Shown here: positions 12,547 through 23,949 of the stretch, piece after piece
Layout of the letters: the number at the start of each line of letters is the position of its first letter
How positions within the stretch are numbered: position 1 is the first letter of the stretch
NCBI RefSeq assembly: GCF_022539505.1
Contig: NC_061510.1
Location: 395,108,249-395,172,248, forward strand
Direction of reading: 5' to 3'
Length of the DNA: 64,000 bases
Source of the DNA: Lolium rigidum
Taxonomy: Eukaryota; Streptophyta; Magnoliopsida; Poales; Poaceae
Notes under the pieces: model-generated
The model's input: only the letters and a program-made list of their open reading frames with translations
Told to the model about the DNA's origin: nothing
Databases searched by the model: none
Made by a program: the position numbers and the translations under genes

Positions 12547-13486
12547 ATGCACAAGAATGCACTCACAATTTGCGAGGAACTCGTGGAAGAAGAAATTGAT
12601 AAACCCGAAAGCTCATTGGATGAAAAAGAGGAGGAAATTGATGAACCTGAAAGCTCATTGGATGAAAAAGAAGAGGAGAGCGACGAACAAAAGGAGGAAG
12701 AATGGATTAGCTACCCATGCCAACCTTCTAATGAGAGTAACTCTTCACCTCTTACACTATTTGATTGTCCTCCATGCTTACCGAAAGAGGTTGAATGTTA
12801 TGTTCCTGTGGATTCTCTTGAAATATTTCCTATAAGTAAAACTTGTGAGAATAATTACGCTCGTCGTTATATATGATAATCCATGCTACTTTGATAAATC
12901 TTATGATAATGCTTTGTTTGTGCTCGATGTCGAAATGCATGGTACTAAAGAATTTTGCTTGGCAAATGTTTATGATAAAGCTCTAGATGATGGTCCTATG
13001 TTACTTGATAATATTAATTGTACTACTAATGAAAATGGGATTGGAAGAGTATTGAATTTATTTAAGAGTCCCATATCTCTTGAGATTGATCGATCACCTT
13101 GTTATATTATTGATAAAAGTGAGTTTGGAAGTTTTGATCCTACTATATTTGAGCTTGATAAAAATTATGTGTTTGGAAATCATGAAAAGTATGCTGCATG
13201 TGATAGTTATATTGTTGAGTTTGTTCATGAAGCTACTGAAAATTATTATGAGAGAGGAAAATATGGTAGTAGAAATTTTCATGGAACTAATACACCTCTC
13301 TATGTGCTGAAATTTTTGAAGCTACACTTGTTCTATCTTCCTTTGCTTGTTACTTTGCTCTTCATGAACTTGTTTATTTACAAGATTCCTTTTCATAGGA
13401 AGCATGTTAGGCTTAAATGTGTTTTGAATTTTCCTCTTGATGCTCTCTTTTGCTTCAAATACTATTTCTTGCGAGTGCATCATTAA
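12547..13486 (+). pseudogene. Unknown ORF 2 of element E, frameshifted
   Basis: From ATG 12547 it encodes MHKNALTICEELVEEE followed by two near-perfect acidic repeats (PESSLDEKEEE) and a Cys/Pro segment (FDCPPCLPKEVECYVPVD). It stops at 12876. A second open frame continues from about 12877 (CYFDKSYDNALFVLDVEMHG) to 13486 and ends in a hydrophobic, Leu/Phe-rich segment (YLPLLVTLLFMNLFIYKI). Reading them as one protein needs a single frameshift near 12875. I do not recognise the family; it is not gag, protease or polymerase. A cassette of similar style occurs in other non-autonomous Triticeae elements as I recall. Confidence 0.45.
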
Positions 13487-14112
13487 AACTGCTGAGCCCA
13501 TCTTGATGGCTATAAAGAAAGAACTTCTTGGGAGATAACCCATGTGTTATTTTGCTACAGTAATTTGTTTTATATTTGTTTCTTGGAAGTTGTTTACTAC
13601 TGTAGCAACCTCTCCTTATCTTAGTTTTGTGTTTTGTTGTGCCAAGTGAAGCCTCTAATCGAAGGTTGATACTAGATTTGGATTTCTGCGCAGAAACAGA
13701 TTTCTATCTGTCACGAATATGGGCTTATTTCTCTGTAGGAAACTCAGAAAAATCTTCCAATTTACGTGCGTGATCCTCAGATATGTACGCAACTTTCATT
13801 AGTTTTGAGTTTTCTGATTTGAGTAACGGAAGTACCATTTTAAAATTCGTGTTTACTGGCTGTTCTGTTTTGGCAGATTCTGTCTCCGTTTTTTGCATTG
13901 TCTCTTGTGGACTTTAAGTGAGGCTTTCTAGACGTGGAGAGCTGTAGCTAATGTTTTATTGAGTTCTTGCAATGTGTCACTACAGGACCAAGGTGGATTA
14001 AAGTTTTTTTGAGTACTAACCCCTCTAATGAAGTTTATGAGAAGTTTGGTGTGAAGGAAGTTTTCAAGGGTCAAGAGAGGAGGATGATATATGATCAAGA
14101 AGAGTGAAAAAT

Positions 14113-14199
14113 CTAAGCTTGGGGATGCCCCCGTGGTTCATCCCTGCATATTTCAAGGAGACTCAAGCGTCTAAGCTTGGGGATGCCCAAGGCATCCCC
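14113..14199 (+). repeat. Duplicated polypurine-tract motif plus hairpin in element E
   Basis: CTAAGCTTGGGGATGCC is at 14113-14129 and 14171-14187; the second copy forms the same 9-bp-arm stem (14179-14199) as in D and F. The tract next to the 3' LTR here carries one change (CTTAGGG instead of CTTGGGG). Confidence 0.85.
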
Positions 14200-15073
14200 T
14201 TCTTCATCAACTTATCAGGTTTCTTCTATTGAAACTATATTTTTATTCGGTCACATCTTATGTTCTTTACTTGGAGCGTCTTTATTTTTGTTTTTGTTTG
14301 TGTTTGAATAAAGATGGATCCTAGCAATCCTTGTTTGGGAGAGAGACACGCTCCGCTTTTTCATATGAACACTTGTTCTTCGTTTTACTTTTAATGTTCA
14401 ATGATAAAAGTTGGAAGCTACAATACTTATTGGTATTTGGTTGGAAATAGAAAATGCCTCATAATGTCTTGAATAATTTGACACTTGGCAATTGTTTTGA
14501 GCTCTCAAGTAGATCATGATTAAGTTTTTTCATGTAGTTTAAACCTATTAGTGGAGAACTACCGTAGAGCTTGTTAAAATTGGTTTGCATAATTGATCTC
14601 TCTTAAGGTCTAGATATTTTCTGGTAAAAGTGTTTGAGCAACAAGGAAGACAGTGTAGAGTATTATAATGCTTGCGAGATGTTCTTATGTAAGTTTTGCT
14701 GTACCGGTTCATACTTGTGTTTGCTTCAAACAACCTTGCTAGCCTAAGCCTTGTATCGAGAGGGAATACTTCTCGTGCATCCAAAACCTTGAGCCAAAAC
14801 CTATGCCATCTGTGTCCACCATACCTACCTACTATGTGGTATTTTCTGCCATTCCAAAGTAAATTGCTTGAGTGCTACCTTTAAACAATTCAAAATTTAT
14901 TACCTCTGATTTGTGTCAATGTTTTATAGCTCATGAGGAAGTATGTGGTGTTTATCTTTCAATCTTGTTGGGCAACTTTCACCAATGGACTAGTGGCTTC
15001 ATCCGCTTATCCAATAATTTTGCAAAAAGAGCTGGCAATGGGATTCCCAGTCCCAAATTAATTAACAAAAATA

Positions 15074-15274
15074 GACACTCCTCCATGGTATGTGATTGTT
15101 GGACGGCACCCGAGGATTCGGTTAGCCATGGCTTGTGTAAGCAAAGGTGGGGAGGAGTGTCATCATAATAAAACTAAAATAAAAGGGCACTCCTTCATGG
15201 TATGAGATTGTTGGCGAGGCACCCGAGGATTCGGTTAGCCATGGTTTGTGAAAGAAAGGTTGGAAGGAGTGCCA
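15074..15274 (+). repeat. Two ~88-bp direct repeats, each with complementary ends
   Basis: Units 15074-15161 and 15186-15274 share most bases, including GCACCCGAGGATTCGGTTAG. Each unit begins and ends with complementary ACTCC/GGAGT segments, so each could fold into a hairpin. Elements D and F lack them at this place. Confidence 0.75.
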
Positions 15275-15911
15275 CCCAAAAATAAAAATAATTCATGGGA
15301 GCCGCTCTTGAAGGTTTGTCTAGCAAGGGGGTTAGAGTGCCCACTACCATTCGTTGACAACAACAAACACCTCTCAAAACTTTACTTTTATGCTCTCTTT
15401 ATGTTTTCAAAACCAAAGCTCTAGCACAAATATAGCAATCGATGCTTTCCTCTTTGAAGGGCCATTCTTTTACTTTATGTTGAGTCAGTTTACCTACTTC
15501 CTTCCATCTTAGAAGCAAACACTTGTGTCAACTGTGCATTGATTCTTACATACTTGCTTATTTGCATTCATCATATTACTTTGTGTTGACAATTATCCAT
15601 GAGATATGCATGTTACAAGTTGAAAGCAACCGCTGAAACTTATATCTTCCCTTGTGTTGCTTCGATGCCTTTACTTTGAACTTATTGCTTTATGAGTTAA
15701 CTCTTGTGCAAAACTTTTGATACTTGTCTTGAAAGTACTCTTCATGAAAAGTTTTGCTATATGTTATCTATTTGTTAGCAACTATAGATCATTGCCTTGA
15801 GTCACTTCATTCATTTCATATGCTTTGTAATAGTATGATCAAGGTTATGTAAGTAGCATGTCACTACAGAAATTATTCTTTTTATCGTTTACTGATCGGG
15901 ACGAGCGAGAA

Positions 15912-15927
15912 CTAAGCTTAGGGATGC
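15912..15927 (+). other. Polypurine tract of element E
   Basis: CTAAGCTTAGGGATGC directly precedes the 3' LTR. Confidence 0.65.
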
Positions 15928-17450
15928 CGATACGTCCCCGACGTATCCATAATTTCGTCGTTCCATGCTTGTTTTATGACAATACTTACATGTTTTGCTT
16001 GCACTTTATGATGTTTTTATGCGTTTTCCGGAACTAACCTATTAACAAGATGCCACAGTGCCGGTCTCGTTTTCTGCTGTTTTTGGTTCCGGAAAGGCTG
16101 TTCGGGCAATATTCTCGGAATTCGACGAAACGAAGACCAAACCTCCTATTTTTCCCGGAAGGCTCCGAACACCGAAGAAGAGTCGGAGAGGGGCCGGAGG
16201 GCCACCACACCATAGAGCGGCGCGGCCCGGCCCGGGCCCGCGCCGGCCCGTGGTGTGGAGCCCCCGTGTGCCCCCCGCGCCGCCTCTTCGCCTATAAAAT
16301 CCCTTTCAACCTAAAAACACCGTACCACTTGACGAAACTCCGTGAAAGACTCCAGGGGCGCCGCCACCATCGCGAAACTCCAATTCGGGGGACGAAGTCT
16401 CGTCCCGGCACCCTGCCGGGACGGGGAAGTGCCCCCGAAGCCATCTCCATCAACGCCACCGCCTCCATCATGCTCCGTGAGTAGTTCCCCCATGGACTAC
16501 GGGTTCTAGCTGTAGCTAGTTGGTATTCTCTCCCCCATGTACTTCAATACAATGATCTCATGAGCTGCCTTACATGATTGAGATTCATCCGATGTAATCG
16601 GTGTTGTGTTTGTTGGGATCCGATGGATGATACATTATGATTAGTCTATCTATAAAGTTTGTGAAGTTATTGTTGCTGCAATCTTGTTATGCTTAATGCT
16701 TGTCACTAGGGCCCGAGTGGCATGATCTTAGATTTGAGCTCTATAATTATTGCTTAGATTGTATCTACAAGTTGTATGCACATGTCACCGTCCGGAACCA
16801 AAGGCCCCGAAGTGACGAAATCGGGACAACCGGAGGGGATGGCGGTGATGTGAGGGACACATGTTTTCACGGAGTGTTAATGCTTTGCTCCGGTGCTCTA
16901 TTAAAAGGAGTACCTTAATATCCAAGTAGATTCCCTTGAGGCCCGGCTGCCACCGGCTGGTAGGACAATAGATGTTGTGCAAGTTTCTCATTGCGAGCAC
17001 GTACGACTAAATATGGAAAACATGCCTACATGATTAATGCATTGATGTTCTTTCTTAATGCCTTATCAATCCTATCAATTGCCCATCTGTAATTTGTTCA
17101 CCCAACACTTGTTATTGGAGAGTTACCACTAGTGTAGATAGCTGGGAACCCCGGTCCATCTCGCATCATTATATACTCGTTCTACATGTCATTGGAAGTA
17201 GTATCAACTATTTTCTGGTGCCATTGCTCTCATATTGCTATTACTGCTGCTGTGTTACTGTTACTATTGCTCTCATATTACTGCTACTTTCACATCACCC
17301 CTGTTACTAGTGCTTTTCCAGTGCAGCTGAATTGACAACTCAGTTGTTAAGGCTTATAAGTATTCTTTACCTCCCCTTGTGTCGAATCAATAAATTTGGG
17401 TTTTACTTCCCTCGAAGACTGTTGCGATCCCCTATACTTGTGGGTTATCA
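15928..17450 (+). repeat. 3' LTR of element E
   Basis: It begins CGATACG (TGATACG at the outer end of the element) and ends TTATCA, followed by cagga. A TATA box is at 16293-16299. Confidence 0.9.
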
Positions 17451-17455
17451 CAGGA

Positions 17456-18983
17456 CGTACTGCAGTTCTTCTCCGGTAGGTGACTTCACGGTGACTCCAG
17501 CCCCTGAGCATTGATGTTGCTTGGATCCGTCAAAATGCATGACCCAGGCTTCTGATTCCGGCACAGGTGTGCCCTCCAGCGCTTCAGTCCAATCCGCGAT
17601 GAAATCCGCTAGAACTTAAGATTTGATCGCGGTTCTGGCTTCATAGTTGATGTCAAAGGCAGAGAGTTCAATGCCCCACTTTGCTACACGCCCCGTTGCG
17701 TCGGAGTTGTTGATGATGGTTGACAATGGAGCCTTGCTCACAACTGTCATAGGGTGCTCCTGGAAGTAGTGCCTCAGCTTTCGGCTACCTAGGAATACGC
17801 CATAGGCTAGCTTCTGAAAGTGAGGGTATCTTTGCTTGGATTCCGTCAGGACTTCGCTAACGTAGTAGACTGGCCTTTGGACTCCGTACTCATGACCTTC
17901 TTCCTTTCGCTCCACCACAATTACTAGGCTGACGACCTTGTTGGATGCTGCCAAATAGAGGAGCATAGGCTCTGACTCACTTGGAGCTGCTAAAATAGGT
18001 GGGGAGGATAGTATGTTCTTCAACCCCTGAAGTGCTGCATCTGCTGCGTCATCCCAGACAAATTTGCCTGTTTTCTTCAGCAGCTTGTATAAAGGTAGAG
18101 CCTTCTCGCCAAGACGGCTAACAAATCTACTGATTGCTGCAACACAGCTAGTTAATCGTTGCACATCTTTGAGACAAGTTGGCCTCTTGATGCTCAGGAT
18201 AGCCTTGATCTTTTCCGGGTTAACCTCAATGCCTCTATGAGAGACAATGAAGCCAAGGATTTTTCCGGCTGGTACTCCAAAGACGCACTTCAGCGGATTT
18301 AACATCATCCTGTACCGTCGGAGATTTTCAAAGGTTTCTGTGAGGTCGCTAATCAAGTCGGATCCTTTCCGAGTCATGACCGCGATATCGTCGACGTAGG
18401 CGTGCACGTTCCGGCCAATTTGGTCCTTCAGGCACCGCTGCATCGTACGTTGGTAGGTGGCACCTGCGTTTTTCAAGCCAAATGGCATAGTAACATAGCA
18501 GTAAGTGCCAAAGGGTGTGATGAACGAGGTCGCCTTTTGGTCGGACTTCTTCATCCGGATCTGGTGATACCCGTAATATGCGTCAAGAAAACACAAAAGT
18601 TTCGCCCCCGCCGTCGAATCAATGACTTGGTCAATGCGCGGCAAGGGGAACGAATCCTTCGGACAATGCTTATTCAAGCCAGAGTAATCGATGCACATTC
18701 TTAGTATTTCAGAATTCTTTTTGGGTACAAGGACGGGATTTGCGACCCAATCAGTATGGATAACTTCTACAACAAAACCTGCCTCTAGTAACTTTTCTAA
18801 CTCCATTCCTATGGCGCGGCGCTTCTTATCTCCAAAGCTTCGCATAGCTTGCTTCACCGGTTTTGCACCCGGATTTATGTTGAGGTTGTGCTCGGCAAGT
18901 TCCCTTGGTACTCTGGACATGTCAGAAGGTTGCCATGCAAAGATATCCATGTTAGCTCGGAGGAACTCGACGAGCGCGCTTTC
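17456..18983 (-). pseudogene. Reverse transcriptase and first RNase H of element C, plus start of aRNH
   Basis: The RT domain is open from 18950 leftward: VANPVLVPKKN, FLDAYYGYHQIRMKK, the MPFGLKNAGATYQR segment, and the catalytic AYVDDIAV. A decayed first RNase H follows (LYLAASNKVV to the YFQEHPM segment), then a stop after TAIKS at 17616, then the N-terminal part of the archaeal-type RNase H (EAWVMHFDGSKQ) up to the element E target duplication. RT copies the element RNA into DNA. A TAG at 18984-18986 separates this from the protease frame (CAG to TAG is likely). Loss of acidic residues in the first RNase H is usual in Tat elements, where aRNH takes over. Confidence 0.88.
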
Positions 18984-20200
18984 CTATTTGGGGTCCAGGC
19001 TGGCTCCGACTGACACCTGCTTAGTGCTATCGCCTTCTATGAGGTCGTGCTTCTTGGTGTCTATCGCGGCCTTGAACGAGTTCTTCTGTTCGGAGATCTG
19101 TTTCTTGGTGGTCTGCATCTCACTCGGATCCACCGCGGCTATGTAGCCTTGCAGCTCCTCTCCAGATATCACGGATTCTGCAAAGGCGGCTTCGCCCTCC
19201 TCGCAGTCCCTAGCTTTCTTGTAGTCTCCGGACACAATGGTCATACCGTTAGGACCCGGAATCTTGAGCTTATTGTAGATGTAGCATGCCCTTGTGTGGA
19301 ACTTGTGGTAGGTGGGCCTGCCGAAGATTACATGGTAGGAGCTCTTGAAGGGCACCACTTCGAACGTGATCATCTCTTCGCGGAAATTATTAACATCGCC
19401 GAAGGCCACGGGAAGTTTGATGTTGCCCAGGGAGTTTGCCTTTTTACCCGGAACCACACCATGAAACTCAGTGGTGTTGTGCTTGAGCTGTTCCTTGGTA
19501 AGGTTCATCCTCTCCAGGGTCTCCAGGTACATGATGTTCAAGCTGGCTCCGCCGTCCATAAGGCACTTGGAGAAGTCATACCCGTCGATGCGGGGACTTA
19601 CAACCAGGGCGTAGCACTCTTTGGGGATGATGGTCGGGTGATCCGACATGTCGAAGGTGCACGGTTTTTCCGACCACTTGACATACTGCGGCACAGCCGG
19701 AACTGTGGCGTTCAAGAGCCGGAGGGCCGATTTCTTTGCCCGGACCGTCGGAGTTCCGAGAAAAGTGTGGTAGGCACCAACACTCTTTTTTACAAAGGGG
19801 TTGGATTTGTTAGCTGCGGAACCCTCCTTGGGATCCGACGAAGCATCATCCTCGTCCATCGCCTCGGAGCTGTCCTCGTCCTTGTCTTTGTTCTTGCCTT
19901 TGCCTCCTTTGCCGCGTGGGTGGTGCTTCCGGGTTTGCTTGTAGCCTGCTTCCGGGTCCGTCTTGAGATCATTGACCCATTTGCAGTTGTGGTTGGTGTG
20001 AGAGGATTTGCCAGTAGCCGGATCTATATGGGCGAGGCACGGCATATCCCTGTACTCTTCATACGTCTGGGGAGCGCGGGTTCCGGCTACGGCCACTTCA
20101 TCAGCGTGCTGCTGGAGCCGGATACGCCACTCTTTTGGTCTTCGGGGGGGGGGGGTTCTTACGCTTGTTGTTGCTATTGCCGCCGTTGTCACGGTTCTTC
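18984..20200 (-). pseudogene. Gag C-terminus and aspartic protease of element C
   Basis: After the frameshift at the 12-G run (20144-20155) the frame continues with a Cys/His segment (CLAHIDPATGKSSHTNHNC), a Lys/Glu/Asp-rich linker, and a retropepsin-like domain. The active-site motif is LMDGGASLNIMY (DGG in place of the usual DTG or DSG, normal for this lineage), and the flap-side sequence is HVIFGRPTYHKFH. The protease would cut the Gag-Pol polyprotein. A large plus-strand ORF over the same bases (19047-20285) is its shadow. Confidence 0.85.
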
Positions 20201-20793
20201 TTTTGCTGATGCAGGGGTATGGCTGTTGCTGCGAGGTCTCCGCCTGCGTCGTCATCAGCGGCAGTGTGGTTGCTGGCGATGTTGATCATGTCATCCAAAG
20301 TCAGCTTGTTCTCATTGACCAAACAGGTAAGCTTATGGCGCAGCAGTCCTCCCCTCTGCAGTCCTCCTATGAAGGCGTGCATAGCCGTGCGGTTATCCAC
20401 GTTCTCGCACTCGTTTCTAGTTGCTAACCATCGGGTGAGGAAATTCCTTGATGTTTCACCCTTCTTCTGAATACACGCCTGCAGATCGCTTGTTGTAGCA
20501 GGTCTCTTGTAGGTGCCCCTGAAGTGCTTCTCGAAGGCGTCCTTCAGGTCAAACCAGCAAAAGATGGAGTTCTTCTCGAGGTCGCTGAGCCAAATACGGG
20601 CTGGACCAACAACGTACAGCTGGAGCATGTGGCAGGCTATGTTAGGGGTTCCTCCGCCGAAGGTTACTGCATTATAGTAATCCGCAATCCAGGTATCCGG
20701 CCTTTCACTGCCATCATAATGCTTCAGGTATCCGGGTAGCTTGAGGTTCAAGCTCCTTGCTTTGGTTCCTCTCGGATCATCCTGCCAAAGCAC
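20101..20793 (-). pseudogene. Gag core (retrotransposon gag domain) of element C
   Basis: It encodes LKLPGYLKHYDGSERPDTWI, then ARIWLSDLEKNSIFCWFDLK and EKHFRGTYKRPATTSDLQAC, the classic plant retrotransposon gag pattern that forms the particle. The reading frame leaves gag at the G-run near 20150, so protease is now out of frame with gag. Confidence 0.85.
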
Positions 20794-22800
20794 TTTGGGC
20801 TAATGTAGTCAGTTCTATACTCATTGAGATGTTCCCGGGCATCGCGCGGGCCGCCGCCGGGGGTTTTTGAACGGGAGCGGGATTTCCGGCCTCCGCCTCC
20901 GTCTCCAACTCCTCCACTTGGTGGTGGGGAGGGAGATCTGCGAGGGGGCCTGTGGGATCTTTTGCTTCCCCCTTTAGACTCCCTACGTCCTTCCTCTGGC
21001 TGACTCCGGCTTCGGAGGCTACCTTCTCCTTGGTGATGGTCGCCTCCGTCGTTCCGGATTCTGCGAGGTTCGTCGTTCCGGCTTCTGGGCGGCTCAGGCT
21101 CATGCTCATCATTCCGGCTCCGGCGGGGTTCCAGCGCACGCTCTGTGTTCCTGTTCCTCGGAGGCGGCATATTGTCGCGGATATTGATTCCACCAGGCCC
21201 ATGGGGTCTGGCGTTTCTGGCTGGACTGCGGCAACGAGGTGGCGGAGGGCGCGGGGTCCGGGGCGGAGGTGACGCGTTCCGGTACTTGTCCCTGCCAGTA
21301 TACATCGGGCCCTTTCCCTTTGCTAGGTCTGCCAGAGGTGTTTCCGACGGCACCAGGATCGGGTTTGGATGTTCTCTGGTCCTCCTTCTGCGCTCCGTGG
21401 ATCCGGTGCGCGACTCATCATCACGAAGTTCTCTTCCGGGGGCGTCCTTCTGCGCGGTGGACACAGTGTTCCGGGTTGGATTCCAACCTGCGCGAAGTAT
21501 CTGCCTTGCTCTGCTGCTGAACCGCTGAAGCAATGAGCGTACGGATGTGGTTGATGTCAACCTCCTCATCCTTCTTTTTCAAGAGCTCCGCAGCCTTCTT
21601 CATGTTATCCTTTGGAGTTGTCAGCGGCTGTTGGTCAGTGTGAGTTGCAAAGGTGATATTGCGAGGGGTAATAGCTTCCCGTCGGATCCTATCAGCATCC
21701 TTCTGGGCCTCGCTCATCTTGGACTCCCAGTGCTTCCGGAGTTCCTTGGCCTGTTCCAACGATTCAACAGCTTCGAGCTCTCTTTTGAGGAAATTGGTCA
21801 TGATGCTTTCCGCCTCTTTCCTTTCCTCCAGCATCGCCATTGCGGTGTTGGCAAACTTCTTGGCGGTGGCCAGCATCTCCTTCCTTGTAGCTTCTAGAGC
21901 TTCCAGATCTGCGGCTTCGTCATGAGTTATAGGTTTGTTGAGGACTTCTGTGTGTGCTATAGCGTTCATGCCTGCTTGTTCAACTAGCTCCGCCGGGGTT
22001 AAGTATTCATCGTGCTGCCGTTCCCGCGAAAGCGGAGATCCTGCATTGGATGGTCCTGGGTCGGAGGGGTTGGTTTCATCTTCTGCTTCCTGCTGATCCA
22101 GTGCTGCTAAGGTTGCGAGAACCTCCTTAGGCTGGGCGGATTATGCTTCAGATTGTCCATCACCTTCGAGCTCCTTCAGCGCGCGGTCGTACTCTTCCGT
22201 GTTCATGGAGGAAGCGTCGTCAGATGTTGGGCTCAGGTTGCCCAAGATTGATTCTTCTTTGTCTTCGGCCTCCTCTTGTCCCGGAGCGTCGCTGTCTCCG
22301 ACAGCCTCCTGCTGAGCGTCGCTGTTTCCAAGTGGTTCAACCTGCATGGGACCGGCTCTATCCTGAGGAGGGGCAGTTCCTGCAGTATGGGCTAGGAAGT
22401 GCACGAAGTAACACCTTTGCTTCTCTAACACCTGGGAGACCCAGGCGGATCTGCATTGGTCTTCCACCGTGATTTCCTGCTCAGGGGAGGATTGGGTGGG
22501 TTTTGAAATTTCCAGATCTAAGGCGGGATCTTCATTAGGAAGTTCCTACATCTCAGATCGGATCTTCGCGACTGCGTCCTGCTCAGCGGCAGTCGCGTCA
22601 GCGTGACTTACCAGTGTGTTCCCGTCGGAATCGACGGTCTCGCCGATGAAGATGTGGATGCCGCCGATTGGGACGATGGAGAGCTTGATGGGGTCGGTCT
22701 TACCCGGAATCCAGCACTCGTCCTGAGGGACGATCGGAAAATTCCCGGCGTAAAGAACACGCCCCACATCGATGGATTTGTCATAGCTTCCCATGGCGGA
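20790..22800 (-). pseudogene. Gag N-terminal region of element C, broken by stops and frameshifts
   Basis: The protein probably starts at about 22796 (MGSYDKSIDVGRVLYAGN), with stops after KIRSEM (22546) and GDGQSEA (22141). A long coiled coil follows (21421-21969; EAIEATRKEM-type heptads, KELRKHWESKMSEAQKDADR), then an Arg/Ser/Pro-rich disordered stretch (20748-21450) before the gag core. Long coiled-coil and disordered N-terminal regions are common in grass Tat gag proteins. At least two stops and one frame change near 21425 make it non-functional. Confidence 0.7.
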
Positions 22801-22829
22801 ACCCTCCTGGTTCCGGCCTCTAGACGCCG

Positions 22830-22852
22830 CTGGCCCCACGGTGGGCGCCAAC
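22830..22852 (-). other. Primer binding site of element C
   Basis: On the minus strand GTTGGCGCCCACCGTGGGGC follows the LTR end directly. This form is typical of grass Tat-type elements; I do not assign the tRNA. Confidence 0.7.
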
Positions 22853-23412
22853 TGTCGATACCTATTCGACGGTGCCTCGAAGGAGGGATCCTCACGAGGG
22901 GGAGAAGAAGTAGGGGCCATAGGGCGGAGAGTCCTCGGGACGGTGGTACGCAATTTACCCAGCTTCAAAACCCCTGCTCGAAGACAGGGCCTACTGATGC
23001 TTGTCTGGAATTATCTGGGCGCTTTCGCGTTGTTACAATGAGTTGTGTTTGTACCTCTAGGGCTCCCAGGATCCAGCTTATAAAGGCGCTCGGATCTAGG
23101 GTTTACACAGAGAGTCCTAGCCGGAATACAAGTTGCCTAACTACGGAATATTACATTGCCGTGCACGTCAAGGATCCGCCTTCCATCTATGTCGTACTGG
23201 ATCCGGACACTTTATGGGCCTCCACGGATCCGGCCTTCTTCGTAGGTCGGTTGGGATCCGACTCCCTGCTCCTGGGCTGGACTTCATCCTTCATGATCTA
23301 CAGCAACTGGGCCGCTCGATGGGCCGCATGCCACCATCACCATCTGTGGGCCACCCGGGCTTGCCGGATCTAGGCCATGTTGTTGATATACCCATAAAGT
23401 ATACCCACAACA
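22853..23412 (-). repeat. 5' LTR of element C (560 bp)
   Basis: On the minus strand it starts TGTTGTGGGTATAC (ending at 23412) and ends GGTATCGACA (22853). A minus-strand TATA-like CTTTATAAGC lies at 23076-23085. On the right it abuts the protease gene of element B; cactg at 23413-23417 is the presumed target site, whose partner is outside the window. Confidence 0.8.
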
Positions 23413-23760
23413 CACTGTGATTGGGCCATTGGGTCCCGAAATTCTCCATAACAGGTATGTATAATGCGGCATAGCCATGAATCTAGCATACGCGGGTCGT
23501 CCCAGTAGAGCATGATATTGTGATGGAAAATCTACCACTTCAAACTCCAACTTCTCCCTTCTGAAATTCTCTCGAGTTCCAAACTGTACATCGAGTAAGA
23601 TCTTTCCTAGTGGATAGTTCGGCTTCTCAGGTGTGATGCCATGGAAACGCATGTCCGTTGGTGTCAAATTTTCCAGAGAAATATTCATCTTCCTCAAGGT
23701 ATCCGTATACATGAGGTTCAAACTACTTCCTCCATCTATGAATATGCGCAAGACCTCGAA
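23413..23760 (-). pseudogene. Aspartic protease fragment of element B
   Basis: The active-site segment is IFIDGGSSLNLMYTDT, followed by a conserved FGTRENFRREKLEFEVV stretch and ALLGRPAYARFMAMPH. It ends at ISGPNGPITV where the LTR of C begins; the ORF that runs on to 23284 is a chimera created by that insertion. A frame break near 23755 separates it from gag. Confidence 0.8.
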
Positions 23761-23949
23761 TCACGTGATCACTGCTGGTAAAATCATAGTTGATTGTCCT
23801 GGTCATGGAACTTGAGGCGGGTGGTCTGCTTGAGTGAATCCTATGTCATGTGGCGACCAATTCAAGTACTCGATGGTTGGTGGAGGCATCTTCTCTGTCA
23901 TGTATACATGTCGTGAAATTATCTTCTGCGCCATATTTGAGGGTCTGCC

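Larger units (their letters stand above)
13487..15911 (+). other. Non-coding internal region of element E
   Basis: About 2.4 kb without a credible gene. It contains the polypurine-motif duplication (14113-14199) and a pair of hairpin-forming direct repeats (15074-15274). Much of it is recognisably homologous to the 3' internal parts of D and F. Confidence 0.65.
10323..17450 (+). mobile_element. Element E: complete non-autonomous Athila-type Gypsy element
   Basis: LTRs at 10323-11848 and 15928-17450 (about 1.52 kb) begin TGATACGTCCCCGACGTATC and end GGTTATCA. The target duplication cagga is at 10318-10322 and 17451-17455. It has an Athila-type primer binding site, two or three unrecognised ORFs, a hairpin/polypurine region like that of D and F, and no RT or integrase. 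The LTR sequence differs clearly from D and F although the end motifs agree, so it is a related but separate family. It interrupts the aRNH gene of element C. Confidence 0.9.
1..23412 (-). mobile_element. Element C: Tat-like Ty3/Gypsy LTR retrotransposon, interrupted, 3' end outside window
   Basis: On the minus strand, reading from right to left, the order is 5' LTR (22853-23412), primer binding site, gag, aspartic protease, reverse transcriptase, RNase H, a second (archaeal-type) RNase H, integrase, and then an ORF on the opposite strand (86-1357). A duplicated RNase H and an antisense ORF after integrase are known traits of the Tat lineage. Elements D and E interrupt it with 5-bp target duplications. 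Joined across those insertions it occupies 1-1555, 8232-10322 and 17456-23412; its 3' LTR lies left of the window. Several in-frame stops and frameshifts show it is no longer coding-competent. It sits inside the protease gene of element B. Confidence 0.85.

Noticed and set aside
19047..20285. 412-codon plus-strand ORF
   Set aside because: It is the complement of the gag-protease frame of element C, whose DGGAS and GRPTYH motifs are clear.
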